Shown here in pieces: positions 44,262 to 53,087 of a DNA stretch of 64,000 nucleotides (the stretch's first letter is position 1; every line of letters begins with the position of its first letter). Below the pieces are notes generated by a model that worked only from the letters and a program-made list of their open reading frames with translations, made no database searches and was not told the origin of the DNA. Position numbers and translations under genes: made by a program. The DNA is taken from assembly GCA_029557915.1 (NCBI GenBank), contig JAKQHS010000030.1:62001-126000 (forward strand), given 5' to 3'. This stretch comes from Bacteroidota bacterium (GTDB lineage Bacteria > Bacteroidota > Bacteroidia > Chitinophagales > Saprospiraceae).

Positions 44262-45836
44262 TTATTCGCCGATTAATTGAAAATCAGTGCGGCGGTTTTT
44301 GGCCTTGCCCTCTTCCGTATCGTTTGAAGCGACCGGCTTATCGGGCCCGTTACCGACTACTACAAAACGGTTACGGTTCATTCCGTGTGCGGCTACCAGG
44401 TAATCCACCACGGCCTGTGCCCTTCTCCTGGAGAGGGCTTGATTTAAAGCGACAGAGCCTACATTGTCGGTATTGCCTTCCACGCGGATCCTGCTGTTGG
44501 CAAAGGCTTTGGCAATTTCAACCATTTCCTTGTCCACAATAAACTTGGCGTTTTCATCCAGGGCCGATTCCCCGCTCCGGAAGGTGATGGACACCATTTT
44601 GGTCGCAATGGCTTCCTTTTCTTTTCCGGCCTCTTCCGTAACCTTGGTAAAAGCCTTCTGACCTTCGGCGGCATGATCCGGACCGGTCAGGCTGGTATTT
44701 CGGATGGATAAGGGATCACTGATCAGCCTCCAGTTCGGAATCCGGCCTTCGGCATAACCCAGGGCTTTGTAGGAATTGGTCATCCGGGTATACAATTGTT
44801 CCCCTGTAACCCCTTTATAATCCGGGTTCAGTCCAAAAAAATTCTGGTTGTCCCCGTGCGTGGCCAGGCGGACGTTATTGATGGCTGCATAGGCGTCGTC
44901 TTCCGTAAATCCGCTGAAGTTTTCAGCCAGGATCTTGGCCGCCTTCCTTTTATTATCATCGTTCGCATTGATTTCGGCGGCCCCTTTCATCCAACCTTCG
45001 TAGAGTTTTTGCATTTTATCCCTGTTTTGTTCCACCCAGGACCTTTTGGCGATAAAGGCATCTGCAATGATATTGGAAGCGGACTTGGTGCTTTGCAGGA
45101 TCCTGGATCCGGCTACGGCCTGCAGGCAGGCCTGGTCGTCGGGGCTCCAGACCACGGCCGCATCCACCTGTTGGCTTTTAAAGACCTGGGCCGCGTCAAT
45201 GGCGGAGGCCTGTTTGACAATCTGGACATCCGTTGCTTTTAAATTGGCCGCCTCAAGCATCCAGATCAGGAAGGAGTGGGAAGGGGTCATCTCCGCTACC
45301 GCTATCTTTTTCCCCCTCAGATCATTCACCGAGTTGATTCCGCGGCGGGCAACCAGGGCGTCCCCGCCCCTGGACCAGTCCGCCTGGAAAACCACCACCG
45401 GATCAAAATCAGAAAGCCCGGCGATTTCTGTGGGCAGGGCATCCACGGTGCACCACAGGAGGTTGACTTCGTCGTTTTTCCATGCCTCCCGGGATACGGG
45501 CACATCATCGAGGATCTTAAATTCAACCGGAAAGCCATAATCCTGTACAAACCTGGACCGGGAATTGGCCTTGAATCCTTCATTAAAATATTGCCCCCCG
45601 GCATATCCCCCCCACGTCACCACGCCGACTTTGACGGCGTCTTTAAAGGCTCCGGATGGAGCGGAACTTGTCCCTCCGGTAGTCGTGGACTGGCCGGATT
45701 CTGCTTGTTCTGCCTGATCTTTCAGTTTGGCTCCGACCCCGGTTTTATTAAGCAGGTAATAACCGGCAAAAGCGATCAATCCAAGGATGAGGAGGGTAAT
45801 TAAAAATCGTGAAAATCCAGTAAGACGGGTTGCCAT
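44262..45836 (-). CDS. Substrate-binding protein fused to an OmpA-type peptidoglycan-binding domain
   Basis: 524 residues. An N-terminal membrane segment (about 11-29) takes the place of a cleaved signal. A Ser/Thr/Gly-rich linker follows, then a TauA/SsuA/NMT1-like periplasmic binding domain (about 65-385), and an OmpA C-terminal domain (about 400-524, with VEGNTDNVGS, LSRRRAQAVVDYL and NRRTDFQL). The domain would bind a solute while anchored in the inner membrane at one end and peptidoglycan at the other. Such a tether is not standard for an ABC importer. It lies directly upstream of a permease and ATPase and downstream of two coiled-coil genes. The solute is unknown. Confidence 0.88.
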   Translation of the reverse strand: MATRLTGFSRFLITLLILGLIAFAGYYLLNKTGVGAKLKDQAEQAESGQSTTTGGTSSAPSGAFKDAVKVGVVTWGGYAGGQYFNEGFKANSRSRFVQDYGFPVEFKILDDVPVSREAWKNDEVNLLWCTVDALPTEIAGLSDFDPVVVFQADWSRGGDALVARRGINSVNDLRGKKIAVAEMTPSHSFLIWMLEAANLKATDVQIVKQASAIDAAQVFKSQQVDAAVVWSPDDQACLQAVAGSRILQSTKSASNIIADAFIAKRSWVEQNRDKMQKLYEGWMKGAAEINANDDNKRKAAKILAENFSGFTEDDAYAAINNVRLATHGDNQNFFGLNPDYKGVTGEQLYTRMTNSYKALGYAEGRIPNWRLISDPLSIRNTSLTGPDHAAEGQKAFTKVTEEAGKEKEAIATKMVSITFRSGESALDENAKFIVDKEMVEIAKAFANSRIRVEGNTDNVGSVALNQALSRRRAQAVVDYLVAAHGMNRNRFVVVGNGPDKPVASNDTEEGKAKNRRTDFQLIGE

Positions 45837-45900
45837 GATTTAATGAGGATTTGTTTAGAATTCGAAATTACAACAAATCGAAGACCCAATAAATTCCGGC

Positions 45901-46929
45901 TCAATCCTCAAAAAAAGTGTCGTACTGGTTTTTATGGGCTCCAACTTTTTCGGGCCGGGTCAGGGGGGCTTCCAGGTCCAGCACATCCGCTTCATTATTG
46001 GCCCGGGAAAGGATACTGGCTTTTTCACTGCCCAGCAGTTTGGATACGCCTTCCGATTCCCATTTTTCAAGCATTTTCAGTCCTTCTTCCTCAAAAACCC
46101 CGTTTTGAAGGTCAATGCTTTTCATGAAATTGTCCGAGAGCTCCATAAACCTTTCCATTTCTCCCACTTTTTGGCTGACGTCGTCCGCCACCGCCTCCAG
46201 GGCCTGGTCAAACATGGCCCTCTTGTCTTTATCCCCCTTGATGATGCTCATGGCCGACCGCATGGCCGAATTGGAAGCATGGATGGCCTTCCTCTCCTGC
46301 TCCTTCACCTCTACCTGGTCTGCAATGTCCTCCTGCATGATCTGGGAGTTTTCAAACATCTTGGTGAGCACGCGGTACATGATCTCCATTTTTTTATAGA
46401 GATCCTCGTATTTCATATTGGATTCCCTCAGCCTCCCTGCTTTGCGGGATTTGAGAATCACGACGTTTTGCTGATTGCTTTGTTTGGCCTTGGAGGCGAT
46501 CTCCAGGTTGCTTTGTATTTCTCTCTGGTTGATCAGCATCAGTTCCTTCAGCTTATGCATCTGGCCGCGCAGGCGGTTGATTTGCTGATTCATTTTAGTC
46601 AGGTTGGCTTTAAGGTCCTCGACGTAGTTTTTAAGAATCCCGATCGGATCGATTTTCACAAAAAGGCCCGTGATCCAGCGCATGGTGCTTTTGTACATGT
46701 ACCAGACCAGGTTGCGCATCTTGGGGTCCAGGACCATGTATATGATGGCGCCCAATACCAGCAGGGTGACCACCAGGCCGAGGGTGGACTGGACCAGGCT
46801 GACTAGCAACGGCAGTGCGGAGGCGAGCAGGATCCCCCCGCCGATCACAATCCCGCCCAACACAATGGCTCCGGTCACTCCTTCAGGCCTCTTCCAGAAT
46901 GATTTGGGCTTAAATTCGGTACTATCCAT
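45901..46929 (-). CDS. Membrane protein with two TM segments and a long coiled-coil
   Basis: 342 residues, not assigned to a named family. Two adjacent hydrophobic segments (about 18-42 and 45-68) near the N-terminus, then a helical, charged body (about 95-300) likely to form coiled-coil, with segments such as LKANLTKMNQQINRLRGQMH. A PspA/ESCRT-III-like or TelA-like membrane-remodelling role is possible from this layout but unproven. It lies 20 bp after a coiled-coil protein gene and 64 bp before the SBP-OmpA gene, so it is part of the operon. Confidence 0.75.
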   Translation of the reverse strand: MDSTEFKPKSFWKRPEGVTGAIVLGGIVIGGGILLASALPLLVSLVQSTLGLVVTLLVLGAIIYMVLDPKMRNLVWYMYKSTMRWITGLFVKIDPIGILKNYVEDLKANLTKMNQQINRLRGQMHKLKELMLINQREIQSNLEIASKAKQSNQQNVVILKSRKAGRLRESNMKYEDLYKKMEIMYRVLTKMFENSQIMQEDIADQVEVKEQERKAIHASNSAMRSAMSIIKGDKDKRAMFDQALEAVADDVSQKVGEMERFMELSDNFMKSIDLQNGVFEEEGLKMLEKWESEGVSKLLGSEKASILSRANNEADVLDLEAPLTRPEKVGAHKNQYDTFFED

Positions 46930-46949
46930 AGGAAAATATAAAAATAGGG

Positions 46950-47624
46950 TTATTTTAAGTATTGATCCATTTTTTGAATGTCTTCTGAAATCTGGCCAAA
47001 CAGGGATTTATAAGCCGTTTCAAACTCGACCTTGGTTTGTTCCAGTTTGCCGGACATGACCCGGGCCTCGTTTTTCTTTTCTTCCAGTTTTTTGGTTAGT
47101 TTCTCCACTTCGGCTTGCAGTTTGGTGATGGCATCCTGCTTGCTTCGGATTTCCGCAGAAATTTGTTCCAGTTCATTTTTCCTTTCCTCCACCACACGGG
47201 TACGCTGGTTTTGTTCCGCAATGGCAAACTTCTTGGACTCGCCTTCGAGGATGGCCAGGTAACCTTTTGCACTGCTGATCAACTGGGAAGGAGACACCCC
47301 CATGGCCTGCGCCGCCGCGTAGGCGCTCTTGTACCGGATAGGTTCGTCCATGCTCAGCTTGGACAGATTGACCAGGGCCTGTCTGAATTCCAGGTAATCA
47401 AAGCCTTGCTGGTTGCTTTTTTCAATGGCTTCGGCCAGCACGTGCAGAAACCTGTTTTCGGAACCGGATTCCGGGGGTGAACCGGCTTTCCCGGACGATA
47501 TCCTGATATCCACTGCCTCCTTCATCCTTTTGTCCTCCTGGTCGGCCTGAACCGAAGAAGCCGGGGGGCGAACCGGCGATGTTTCCTCTTCAACAATGAA
47601 GATGGATTTGATTTTTTTAAGCAT
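46950..47624 (-). CDS. Coiled-coil protein, unknown
   Basis: 224 residues, with no signal peptide or membrane segment. The C-terminal half (about 130-215) is a strong coiled-coil (many E/K/Q heptads). The middle (about 50-110) resembles a small helical domain: EAIEKSNQQGFDYLEFRQAL and YAAAQAMGVSPSQLISSA. First gene of the operon. It may bind the membrane coiled-coil protein encoded next. Function not recognised. Confidence 0.75.
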   Translation of the reverse strand: MLKKIKSIFIVEEETSPVRPPASSVQADQEDKRMKEAVDIRISSGKAGSPPESGSENRFLHVLAEAIEKSNQQGFDYLEFRQALVNLSKLSMDEPIRYKSAYAAAQAMGVSPSQLISSAKGYLAILEGESKKFAIAEQNQRTRVVEERKNELEQISAEIRSKQDAITKLQAEVEKLTKKLEEKKNEARVMSGKLEQTKVEFETAYKSLFGQISEDIQKMDQYLK

Positions 47625-47777
47625 GATCCCTTATAAACTGGTTCTTTGAGCGAACAAAAATACAAATTAACGCGTTGCCCGGCTGCGGATGAGCCCTGAT
47701 CCCCCGTCAGATGCCGGCCGGAGCCGGTCACCAATAGAGAAAAATAATCGAATTTTGCATTAACCAATGAATCAGGC

Positions 47778-49043
47778 ATGAAAAGAGGGGTTGATATCTT
47801 CGCGGACTCGGAAATCGCGTCCTTAAAACGAGTGATCGTTCACCGGCCCGATGAGGGCATCCTCCGGGTTTCACCCAAACAATCTGCTGAACTCCTGTTC
47901 GACGATATCGTTTTTCTTCCGGATATGCAGGCCGAACACAAAACCTTCGTCGATGTCCTTCGAAAACTGGTTGGCCCTGAAGGGGTCCTCGAAACCCAGG
48001 ACCTGCTCCGTGAAGCCCTCGGGGTGGATTTGACCGCAAGGGAAAAAATGCTAAAAAGCCTGATCGAATACGAAGAATTGCCGCCCTCCTTTGCCCCGAA
48101 ACTGGGCCAGCTCCCGGATGATCAGCTCGCCGAAGTCCTGATCACCGGCTACGATGCCATGGATGACCGCATCCTCTTTGACCCTATCCCGAATTTTCTT
48201 TTCACCCGGGACATCGCGGTGACGCTGGGCGAATATATGGTGATCACCAAGGCAGCCAAGGTCGCCCGCTCCAGGGAAAACTACCTGACCCGGTTTATCC
48301 TGTATCAGCACCCCCTGTTTTCCAGCCCCAGGCAAAGCGGCAAGATCATCGATCTGAACATCCTGGAGGATTTTCCCCCGTCCCGCAAAGGGGAAGCCGT
48401 ATCCATGGAAGGCGGCGATGTGATGATCCTGAATCCGGAATATGTACTGATCGGAATCAGCGAACGCACCAATTTATATGCCTTCCATTCCCTCAAATCG
48501 TGGTTATTTTCACATCGCGCGGTGAGCAATGTAGTCCAGATCAATATTCCGGCCGAACGGTCGTTTATGCACCTGGATACCATTTTCACCCAGGTGGATC
48601 ATCACCGGTTTGTGGCCTACCGCCCGATCGTGCAGGATGGGATGAGTTCTTATGTGGAAGTGCACCGCATCAACGGGGACAAACAATATTATGCCACCCT
48701 GAAGGAATTTTTATGGAATGAAATCAGCAATAAAATCGAGTTCACCTGGGTGGGCGGGGGTGAAAGTCCCTCCCAGGAAAGAGAACAATGGACCGATGGC
48801 TGTAACCTGCTCGCGGTGAAACCGGGGGTAGCTATCACCTATGACCGCAATGCGGTCACGATCAAGGGTTTCCGGGATTCAGGCTACCGGATTCTGCACG
48901 CACCCGATTTTCTCCGTCTGCCTTCTGCCGAAGTCTCCCGGCTGGAGAAAACGATCATCACGATACCCAGCGCCGAACTCGCGCGCGCCCGGGGAGGACC
49001 ACATTGTATGTCTTGCCCGATTTTAAGAATGACCCATGCCTAA
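47778..49043 (+). CDS. arcA: Arginine deiminase
   Basis: 421 residues. All guanidine-modifying enzyme motifs are present: FTRD (about 140), MEGGDV (about 212), HLDTIFT, and the catalytic cysteine C410 in GGPHCMSCP. It converts arginine to citrulline and ammonia. No arcB, arcC or antiporter is nearby, so the role may be acid protection or nitrogen release rather than full ATP-yielding fermentation. The gene overlaps the next one by 8 bp (translational coupling to a thioesterase). Confidence 0.95.
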   Translation: MKRGVDIFADSEIASLKRVIVHRPDEGILRVSPKQSAELLFDDIVFLPDMQAEHKTFVDVLRKLVGPEGVLETQDLLREALGVDLTAREKMLKSLIEYEELPPSFAPKLGQLPDDQLAEVLITGYDAMDDRILFDPIPNFLFTRDIAVTLGEYMVITKAAKVARSRENYLTRFILYQHPLFSSPRQSGKIIDLNILEDFPPSRKGEAVSMEGGDVMILNPEYVLIGISERTNLYAFHSLKSWLFSHRAVSNVVQINIPAERSFMHLDTIFTQVDHHRFVAYRPIVQDGMSSYVEVHRINGDKQYYATLKEFLWNEISNKIEFTWVGGGESPSQEREQWTDGCNLLAVKPGVAITYDRNAVTIKGFRDSGYRILHAPDFLRLPSAEVSRLEKTIITIPSAELARARGGPHCMSCPILRMTHA

Positions 49044-49473
49044 AATCGAAATCTCCACAGAGTTCTGCCTTAGGGTCCGGTATGCCGAGACCGACCAGAT
49101 GGGTTTTGTCTATTATGGCCGCTTTGCCGAGTATTTTGAGGTGGGCAGGGTGGAATGGATCCGCGCCCTGGGGCTCACGTACCACGAACTGGAAACGAAG
49201 CACCGGATCTGGATGCCTGTGATGTCCATGCAGGTGCGTTATCTGCGGCCGGCCCGGTATGACCAGGAACTCCGGATCAGGACCAGCCTTCGCGCGCTGC
49301 CGCATCAGGACATCAGTTTTTATTCAGAAATTTTTAATGAAAAAAACGAGCTCCTTTGTGCCGCGACGATCAAGTTGTGTTTTCTGGATTCTTTGACCGG
49401 GAAAAGGGTACCCTGCCCCGGATTTCTTCAAGAACGGATCAGCCATGCAATCGAAACTGCCCATATTCAATAA
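49036..49473 (+). CDS. Acyl-CoA thioesterase, YbgC/FadM-like hotdog
   Basis: 145 residues. The hotdog 4HBT motif is VRYAETDQMGFVYYGRFAEYFEVGR, with Asp as the catalytic acid. It hydrolyses acyl-CoA thioesters. Start and end overlap both neighbours (arcA by 8 bp, yihY-like by 29 bp), so all three genes are one tight operon. Confidence 0.93.
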   Translation: MPKIEISTEFCLRVRYAETDQMGFVYYGRFAEYFEVGRVEWIRALGLTYHELETKHRIWMPVMSMQVRYLRPARYDQELRIRTSLRALPHQDISFYSEIFNEKNELLCAATIKLCFLDSLTGKRVPCPGFLQERISHAIETAHIQ

Positions 49474-50467
49474 ACTCGAAAAGTTAGCCGGTAAGAAACG
49501 GCTCGAAAACATCGTGGGCTGGGCCCAAAAATCAAGCCTTCCGGGATTTGCGGGCATTCCGGTCTATGATATCCTCGTGTTTTTATACCATGAATCGCAA
49601 AGGGAAAAGATCATCCACAAAGTCAATTCCATGGCCTTTTCGTTTTTGCTGGCCCTGTTCCCCTTCCTGCTCTTCCTCTTTACCCTGATCCCCCTGCTCC
49701 CGGTAGAAGGCATCAAGGATATGTTGTTTAAAGAGTTGCAGTCCTTTATTCCCGACCAGGTGGAACCCTTCCTGTTCGGAACCATAGAGGATGTCATTTC
49801 CATACCCCGCAACGGCCTGCTGTCGGTGATGTCCATTATCCTGGCCCTGTATTTTTCCACCAACGCCATGCAGACCATGATGGCCGGTTTTGAAAAAGCT
49901 TATGACGAAACGTTTAAAAAAAGGAATTTCTGGCAAAAGCGGCTCGATGCCCTCAAACTGGTCGTACTGGTGGCCCTGCTGGTCATCATTTCCGTGGTCA
50001 TGATCATTTTCGGCAACCAGATCTGGAACGGACTCGTAGACTACTTCAGCAGCAAACAATGGGTGATAGAGAACCCGGTCTCCGGGAAACAGACCAACTG
50101 GGTGATCCATTTCCTTTTCCTGCAGAAATATTCGACGGTGGGCTTTGAGATCGTCCGGTGGTTGATCACCATCCTGATGTTCCATGGCATATTTGCTACC
50201 ATTTTCCGGTACGGGCCCTCCCTCAAAAAAAAATTACGGGTATTTTCCCCGGGGACTACGCTGGCCACGGTAAGCTCGATCATCATATCCCTCATCTTCT
50301 CCGCCCTCATCAACAATTTTGGGTCCTTTCACCTTGTTTACGGGTCCATCGGCGCCCTGATCATTATCCTGCTTTATATCCAGCTCAATTGTTTTGTAAT
50401 CGTAGCCGGGTTCGAACTGAATGCCAGCATTGCCGTCAACCGGAATATTAAACAGGTGTTGGATTAA
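49445..50467 (+). CDS. YihY/BrkB-like inner-membrane protein
   Basis: 340 residues with six membrane segments (about 60-82, 130-152, 180-205, 242-265, 277-298 and 306-330). The family motif region is FSFLLALFPFLLFLFTLIPL and LYFSTNAMQTMMAGFEKAYD. The true function is unsettled; annotations such as ribonuclease BN are outdated. The stop overlaps the convergent ubiX stop by 4 bp. Confidence 0.9.
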   Translation: MQSKLPIFNKLEKLAGKKRLENIVGWAQKSSLPGFAGIPVYDILVFLYHESQREKIIHKVNSMAFSFLLALFPFLLFLFTLIPLLPVEGIKDMLFKELQSFIPDQVEPFLFGTIEDVISIPRNGLLSVMSIILALYFSTNAMQTMMAGFEKAYDETFKKRNFWQKRLDALKLVVLVALLVIISVVMIIFGNQIWNGLVDYFSSKQWVIENPVSGKQTNWVIHFLFLQKYSTVGFEIVRWLITILMFHGIFATIFRYGPSLKKKLRVFSPGTTLATVSSIIISLIFSALINNFGSFHLVYGSIGALIIILLYIQLNCFVIVAGFELNASIAVNRNIKQVLD

Positions 50468-51021
50468 TCCCCCCACCTTTTGCTATCCAGTTCGAAACCA
50501 GCCAGGTCCAGGGCCCGGTCCACCACCGTGGCCAACAGGTCTTTAATCGATTCCGGACCGGAGTAAAAAGAAGGGATGGCCGGGAGGATATGGGCACCAC
50601 ATTCGGCGAGCAGGGTCATGTTCCTCAGATGGATCAGGCTGAGCGGGGTTTCGCGGGGCACCAGGATCAGTTTTCTTTTTTCCTTTAGCATGACATCCGC
50701 TGACCGGGTCAGCAGATCATCTGAAATTCCATGCGCGATCCGGCCTAAGGTTCCCATGGAACAGGGGCAGATGATCATGGTGTCGTAACGGGCGGAACCC
50801 GAAGCAAAGGGGGCATTAAAATCCTCCTGTCCATATAAAGTCATGGAAGAAGGGATCTCCATTTCGGTTCCCAACTCGAGTCGCCAATTGATTCTTGCGT
50901 TTTTACTCGCCACCACCCCGGCAACCGACCATTGGTCTTTCAGGGACACCAGTTTTTTCAGCAACAAATCCGCGTAGACCGCGCCACTCGAACCGGATAT
51001 GCCGATGACGATTTTTTTCAT
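50464..51021 (-). CDS. ubiX: Flavin prenyltransferase
   Basis: 185 residues, normal size. The FMN-binding start is VIGISGSSGAVYADLLL, followed by SARYDTMIICPCSMGTLGRIAHG and LVPRETPLSLIHLRNM. UbiX makes prenylated FMN, the cofactor of UbiD-type decarboxylases. No ubiD is in the window. Confidence 0.95.
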   Translation of the reverse strand: MKKIVIGISGSSGAVYADLLLKKLVSLKDQWSVAGVVASKNARINWRLELGTEMEIPSSMTLYGQEDFNAPFASGSARYDTMIICPCSMGTLGRIAHGISDDLLTRSADVMLKEKRKLILVPRETPLSLIHLRNMTLLAECGAHILPAIPSFYSGPESIKDLLATVVDRALDLAGFELDSKRWGD

Positions 51022-51089
51022 TACAGCAAGGTAAGCGAAAGAAGGAAAAAAAAAGTTTTAAACATATTATGATTAATTATAATGTTTAT

Positions 51090-51097
51090 TATCTTTG
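51090..51097 (+). promoter_or_regulatory. Candidate -7 element TATCTTTG
   Basis: Exact match to TAnnTTTG, 70 bp before the small secreted protein gene. No clear TTTG lies 19-21 bp upstream. Confidence 0.45.
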
Positions 51098-51166
51098 ATT
51101 TACAACATCCTGCAACAGATATCATCCCTTCATAATCAAGACTTTTCAAAATTATAATTAATATAT

Positions 51167-51565
51167 ATGAAAAAAATACTACTCCCCGCCTTACTTACGC
51201 TTGGTTTTTCTAATTTCCTGGCCGGCCAATCCAGCCCCGCCCTGGCGCCCGCGGGTGTCACCGTGGCTAAAAACAAAATGGTTTCGAGGCCCAGCAGTTT
51301 TGTCATGATCCACAAAGAGAAGGACAGTCCTTTTGAGATCTACCAGGACCTGAACCAGGATGAACTGGTCATCCGGCTGAAAAACCAGTTTGATGTCTTG
51401 CGTTTTGAAGTCCGGGACCAGGCCGGCAAAGCCATGCCGGTAAAAGGAATCCAGCAGCAAAACGAAGTGCATGCAGCTTTGAGTGGCTTGCCGAACGGGA
51501 CTTACCGCTTGATCGTGGACCGGAACAAGGAAAAGATTTTCACAGAGTTTTTGTTGGACCGGTAG
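51167..51565 (+). CDS. Small secreted beta-rich protein resembling a lone T9SS sorting-like domain
   Basis: 132 residues. A signal peptide ends near residue 20 (FLAGQ). The rest has a pattern close to T9SS type A C-terminal domains: DELVIRLKNQFDVLRFEVRDQAGKAM, then AALSGLPNGTYRLIVD, then KIFTEFLLDR. In such domains 'G-x-Y-x-x' is followed by a short terminal strand. It contains no other domain, so it is either a stand-alone domain or a protein with convergent shape. Function unknown. It may have its own promoter at about 51090. Confidence 0.7.
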   Translation: MKKILLPALLTLGFSNFLAGQSSPALAPAGVTVAKNKMVSRPSSFVMIHKEKDSPFEIYQDLNQDELVIRLKNQFDVLRFEVRDQAGKAMPVKGIQQQNEVHAALSGLPNGTYRLIVDRNKEKIFTEFLLDR

Positions 51566-51720
51566 TTGTAAGCATTGGGTGTCCTCTTCACCCGCCTTTT
51601 TCAGTTTTTATTTGCTTGTTGCCTTCCCGTTTCCTGTAATCAGGGTTTTAATAAACGGTTGCCGGAGGAAATCCGGAATCCTTCTTCGGATACGGCAACA
51701 GCTATGCTTCCTATCGTTCC

Positions 51721-53022
51721 TTACAACACCTCCCCCACCACAAATATGCTGCCCGTGACCAGCACAAGATCATTACCGCGGGCTGCGCTTTTGGCGGCCT
51801 TAAGCCCCAGGCTTACTTTACCGTAAGAAGATCCTTGAAGCCCATGCATTGCTGCCTTTTCAGCCAGCAAGTCCGAGTTCATCGCTCTTGGAAGGTCCGC
51901 ATTTACAAAATAATAGGTGAAATGCCGGGGCAGGATGGCCAGCACCGGATCGAGGGCTTTGTCCCGCACCGTACCAAAGACACAATGGACTTGCCCCTTT
52001 TCCGTTTTTACCAGCTCTTTGAACAAATACTGCAGCCCGGCCAGGTTGTGCGCCCCGTCAGCCAGGACCCTCGGGTGCCCGCCGATCCACTGCCATCGGC
52101 CGGTCAGGGGCGCGTTTTCTGAAAGATTCTTAAATCCTTCCAGGATGTGGCGATGGGATACAGCCCAATCTCCCGTTTCATTTAAAAGGCGTATGGCTTC
52201 AAGCGTGGTATTGATGTTTTTCTCCTGGTAGGGCCCCAGAATGGGCGTGAGCAGTTCCAGGGACTCCTGCGGCCCCTTTTTGCTGAGATACTGATAGTGG
52301 CCCGCAGCGGTTTTAATGACTTTTCCATGGCGGTCGGCATACCGGACCGGTGCGCCTAACGAAGAAGCAACCCGTTTAAATACCGGTTGGGTCTTGCGCT
52401 GGTATTCTCCGATCAGGCAGGGCACCCCTTTTTTAATGATGCCGGCCTTTTCAAAGGCGATTTTTTCCACGGTATCTCCAAGAAGGTTCTGGTGGTCCAG
52501 GCTGATATTGGTGATGATGCTGAGTTCCGGAATGAGGATATTGGTACTGTCCAGCCTCCCACCCAGGCCGGTTTCAACCACTGCCAGATCCACCCGGTTC
52601 CTGAAAAAATAATCGAAAGCCATGGCCACACTGATCTCAAAAAAAGAAGGTTTGATCCGGTCGATGTCCGGCCCGATCTTTTCAACAAAATCAACGATAT
52701 GCTGTTTGGAGATCCATTTTCCATTGATCCGGATCCGCTCCCTGAAATCCTTGTAGTGCGGGGATACGTATAATCCTGTTTTATACCCGGCCTCCTGCAG
52801 AATCGAGGCCAGCATATGGGAAACGCTGCCTTTACCATTGGTGCCCGCAATATGGATGCTTTTGATCCGCCTTTCCGGATGACCCAGCGCTTCGCATAAG
52901 GCGCCGATATTGGATAAGTCTTTTTTAAATGCCGCGGGGCCGATCCGTTCAAACATCGGCAATTTCCGGTACAGCAAATCAAGGGTTTCCTTGTATTTAA
53001 CCTGGATAAAGGATTTGGTCAT
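51721..53022 (-). CDS. folC: Folylpolyglutamate/dihydrofolate synthase
   Basis: 433 residues. The P-loop is AGTNGKGSVSHML (about 58-70), followed by GLYVSPHYKDFRERIR, ETGLGGRLDSTN and SLDHQNLLGDT. The C-terminal domain contains LADGAHN. It adds glutamate to folates. It lies downstream of tonB on the same strand, 65 bp apart, and may be the last gene of the exbB-exbD-tonB unit. Confidence 0.95.
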   Translation of the reverse strand: MTKSFIQVKYKETLDLLYRKLPMFERIGPAAFKKDLSNIGALCEALGHPERRIKSIHIAGTNGKGSVSHMLASILQEAGYKTGLYVSPHYKDFRERIRINGKWISKQHIVDFVEKIGPDIDRIKPSFFEISVAMAFDYFFRNRVDLAVVETGLGGRLDSTNILIPELSIITNISLDHQNLLGDTVEKIAFEKAGIIKKGVPCLIGEYQRKTQPVFKRVASSLGAPVRYADRHGKVIKTAAGHYQYLSKKGPQESLELLTPILGPYQEKNINTTLEAIRLLNETGDWAVSHRHILEGFKNLSENAPLTGRWQWIGGHPRVLADGAHNLAGLQYLFKELVKTEKGQVHCVFGTVRDKALDPVLAILPRHFTYYFVNADLPRAMNSDLLAEKAAMHGLQGSSYGKVSLGLKAAKSAARGNDLVLVTGSIFVVGEVL

Positions 53023-53087
53023 CGTTCCTTCTTGTTAGCACAACCCCTTCACGCCGGGAGGCCGGGGTGTTGCCGGTTCCGGGCCTA

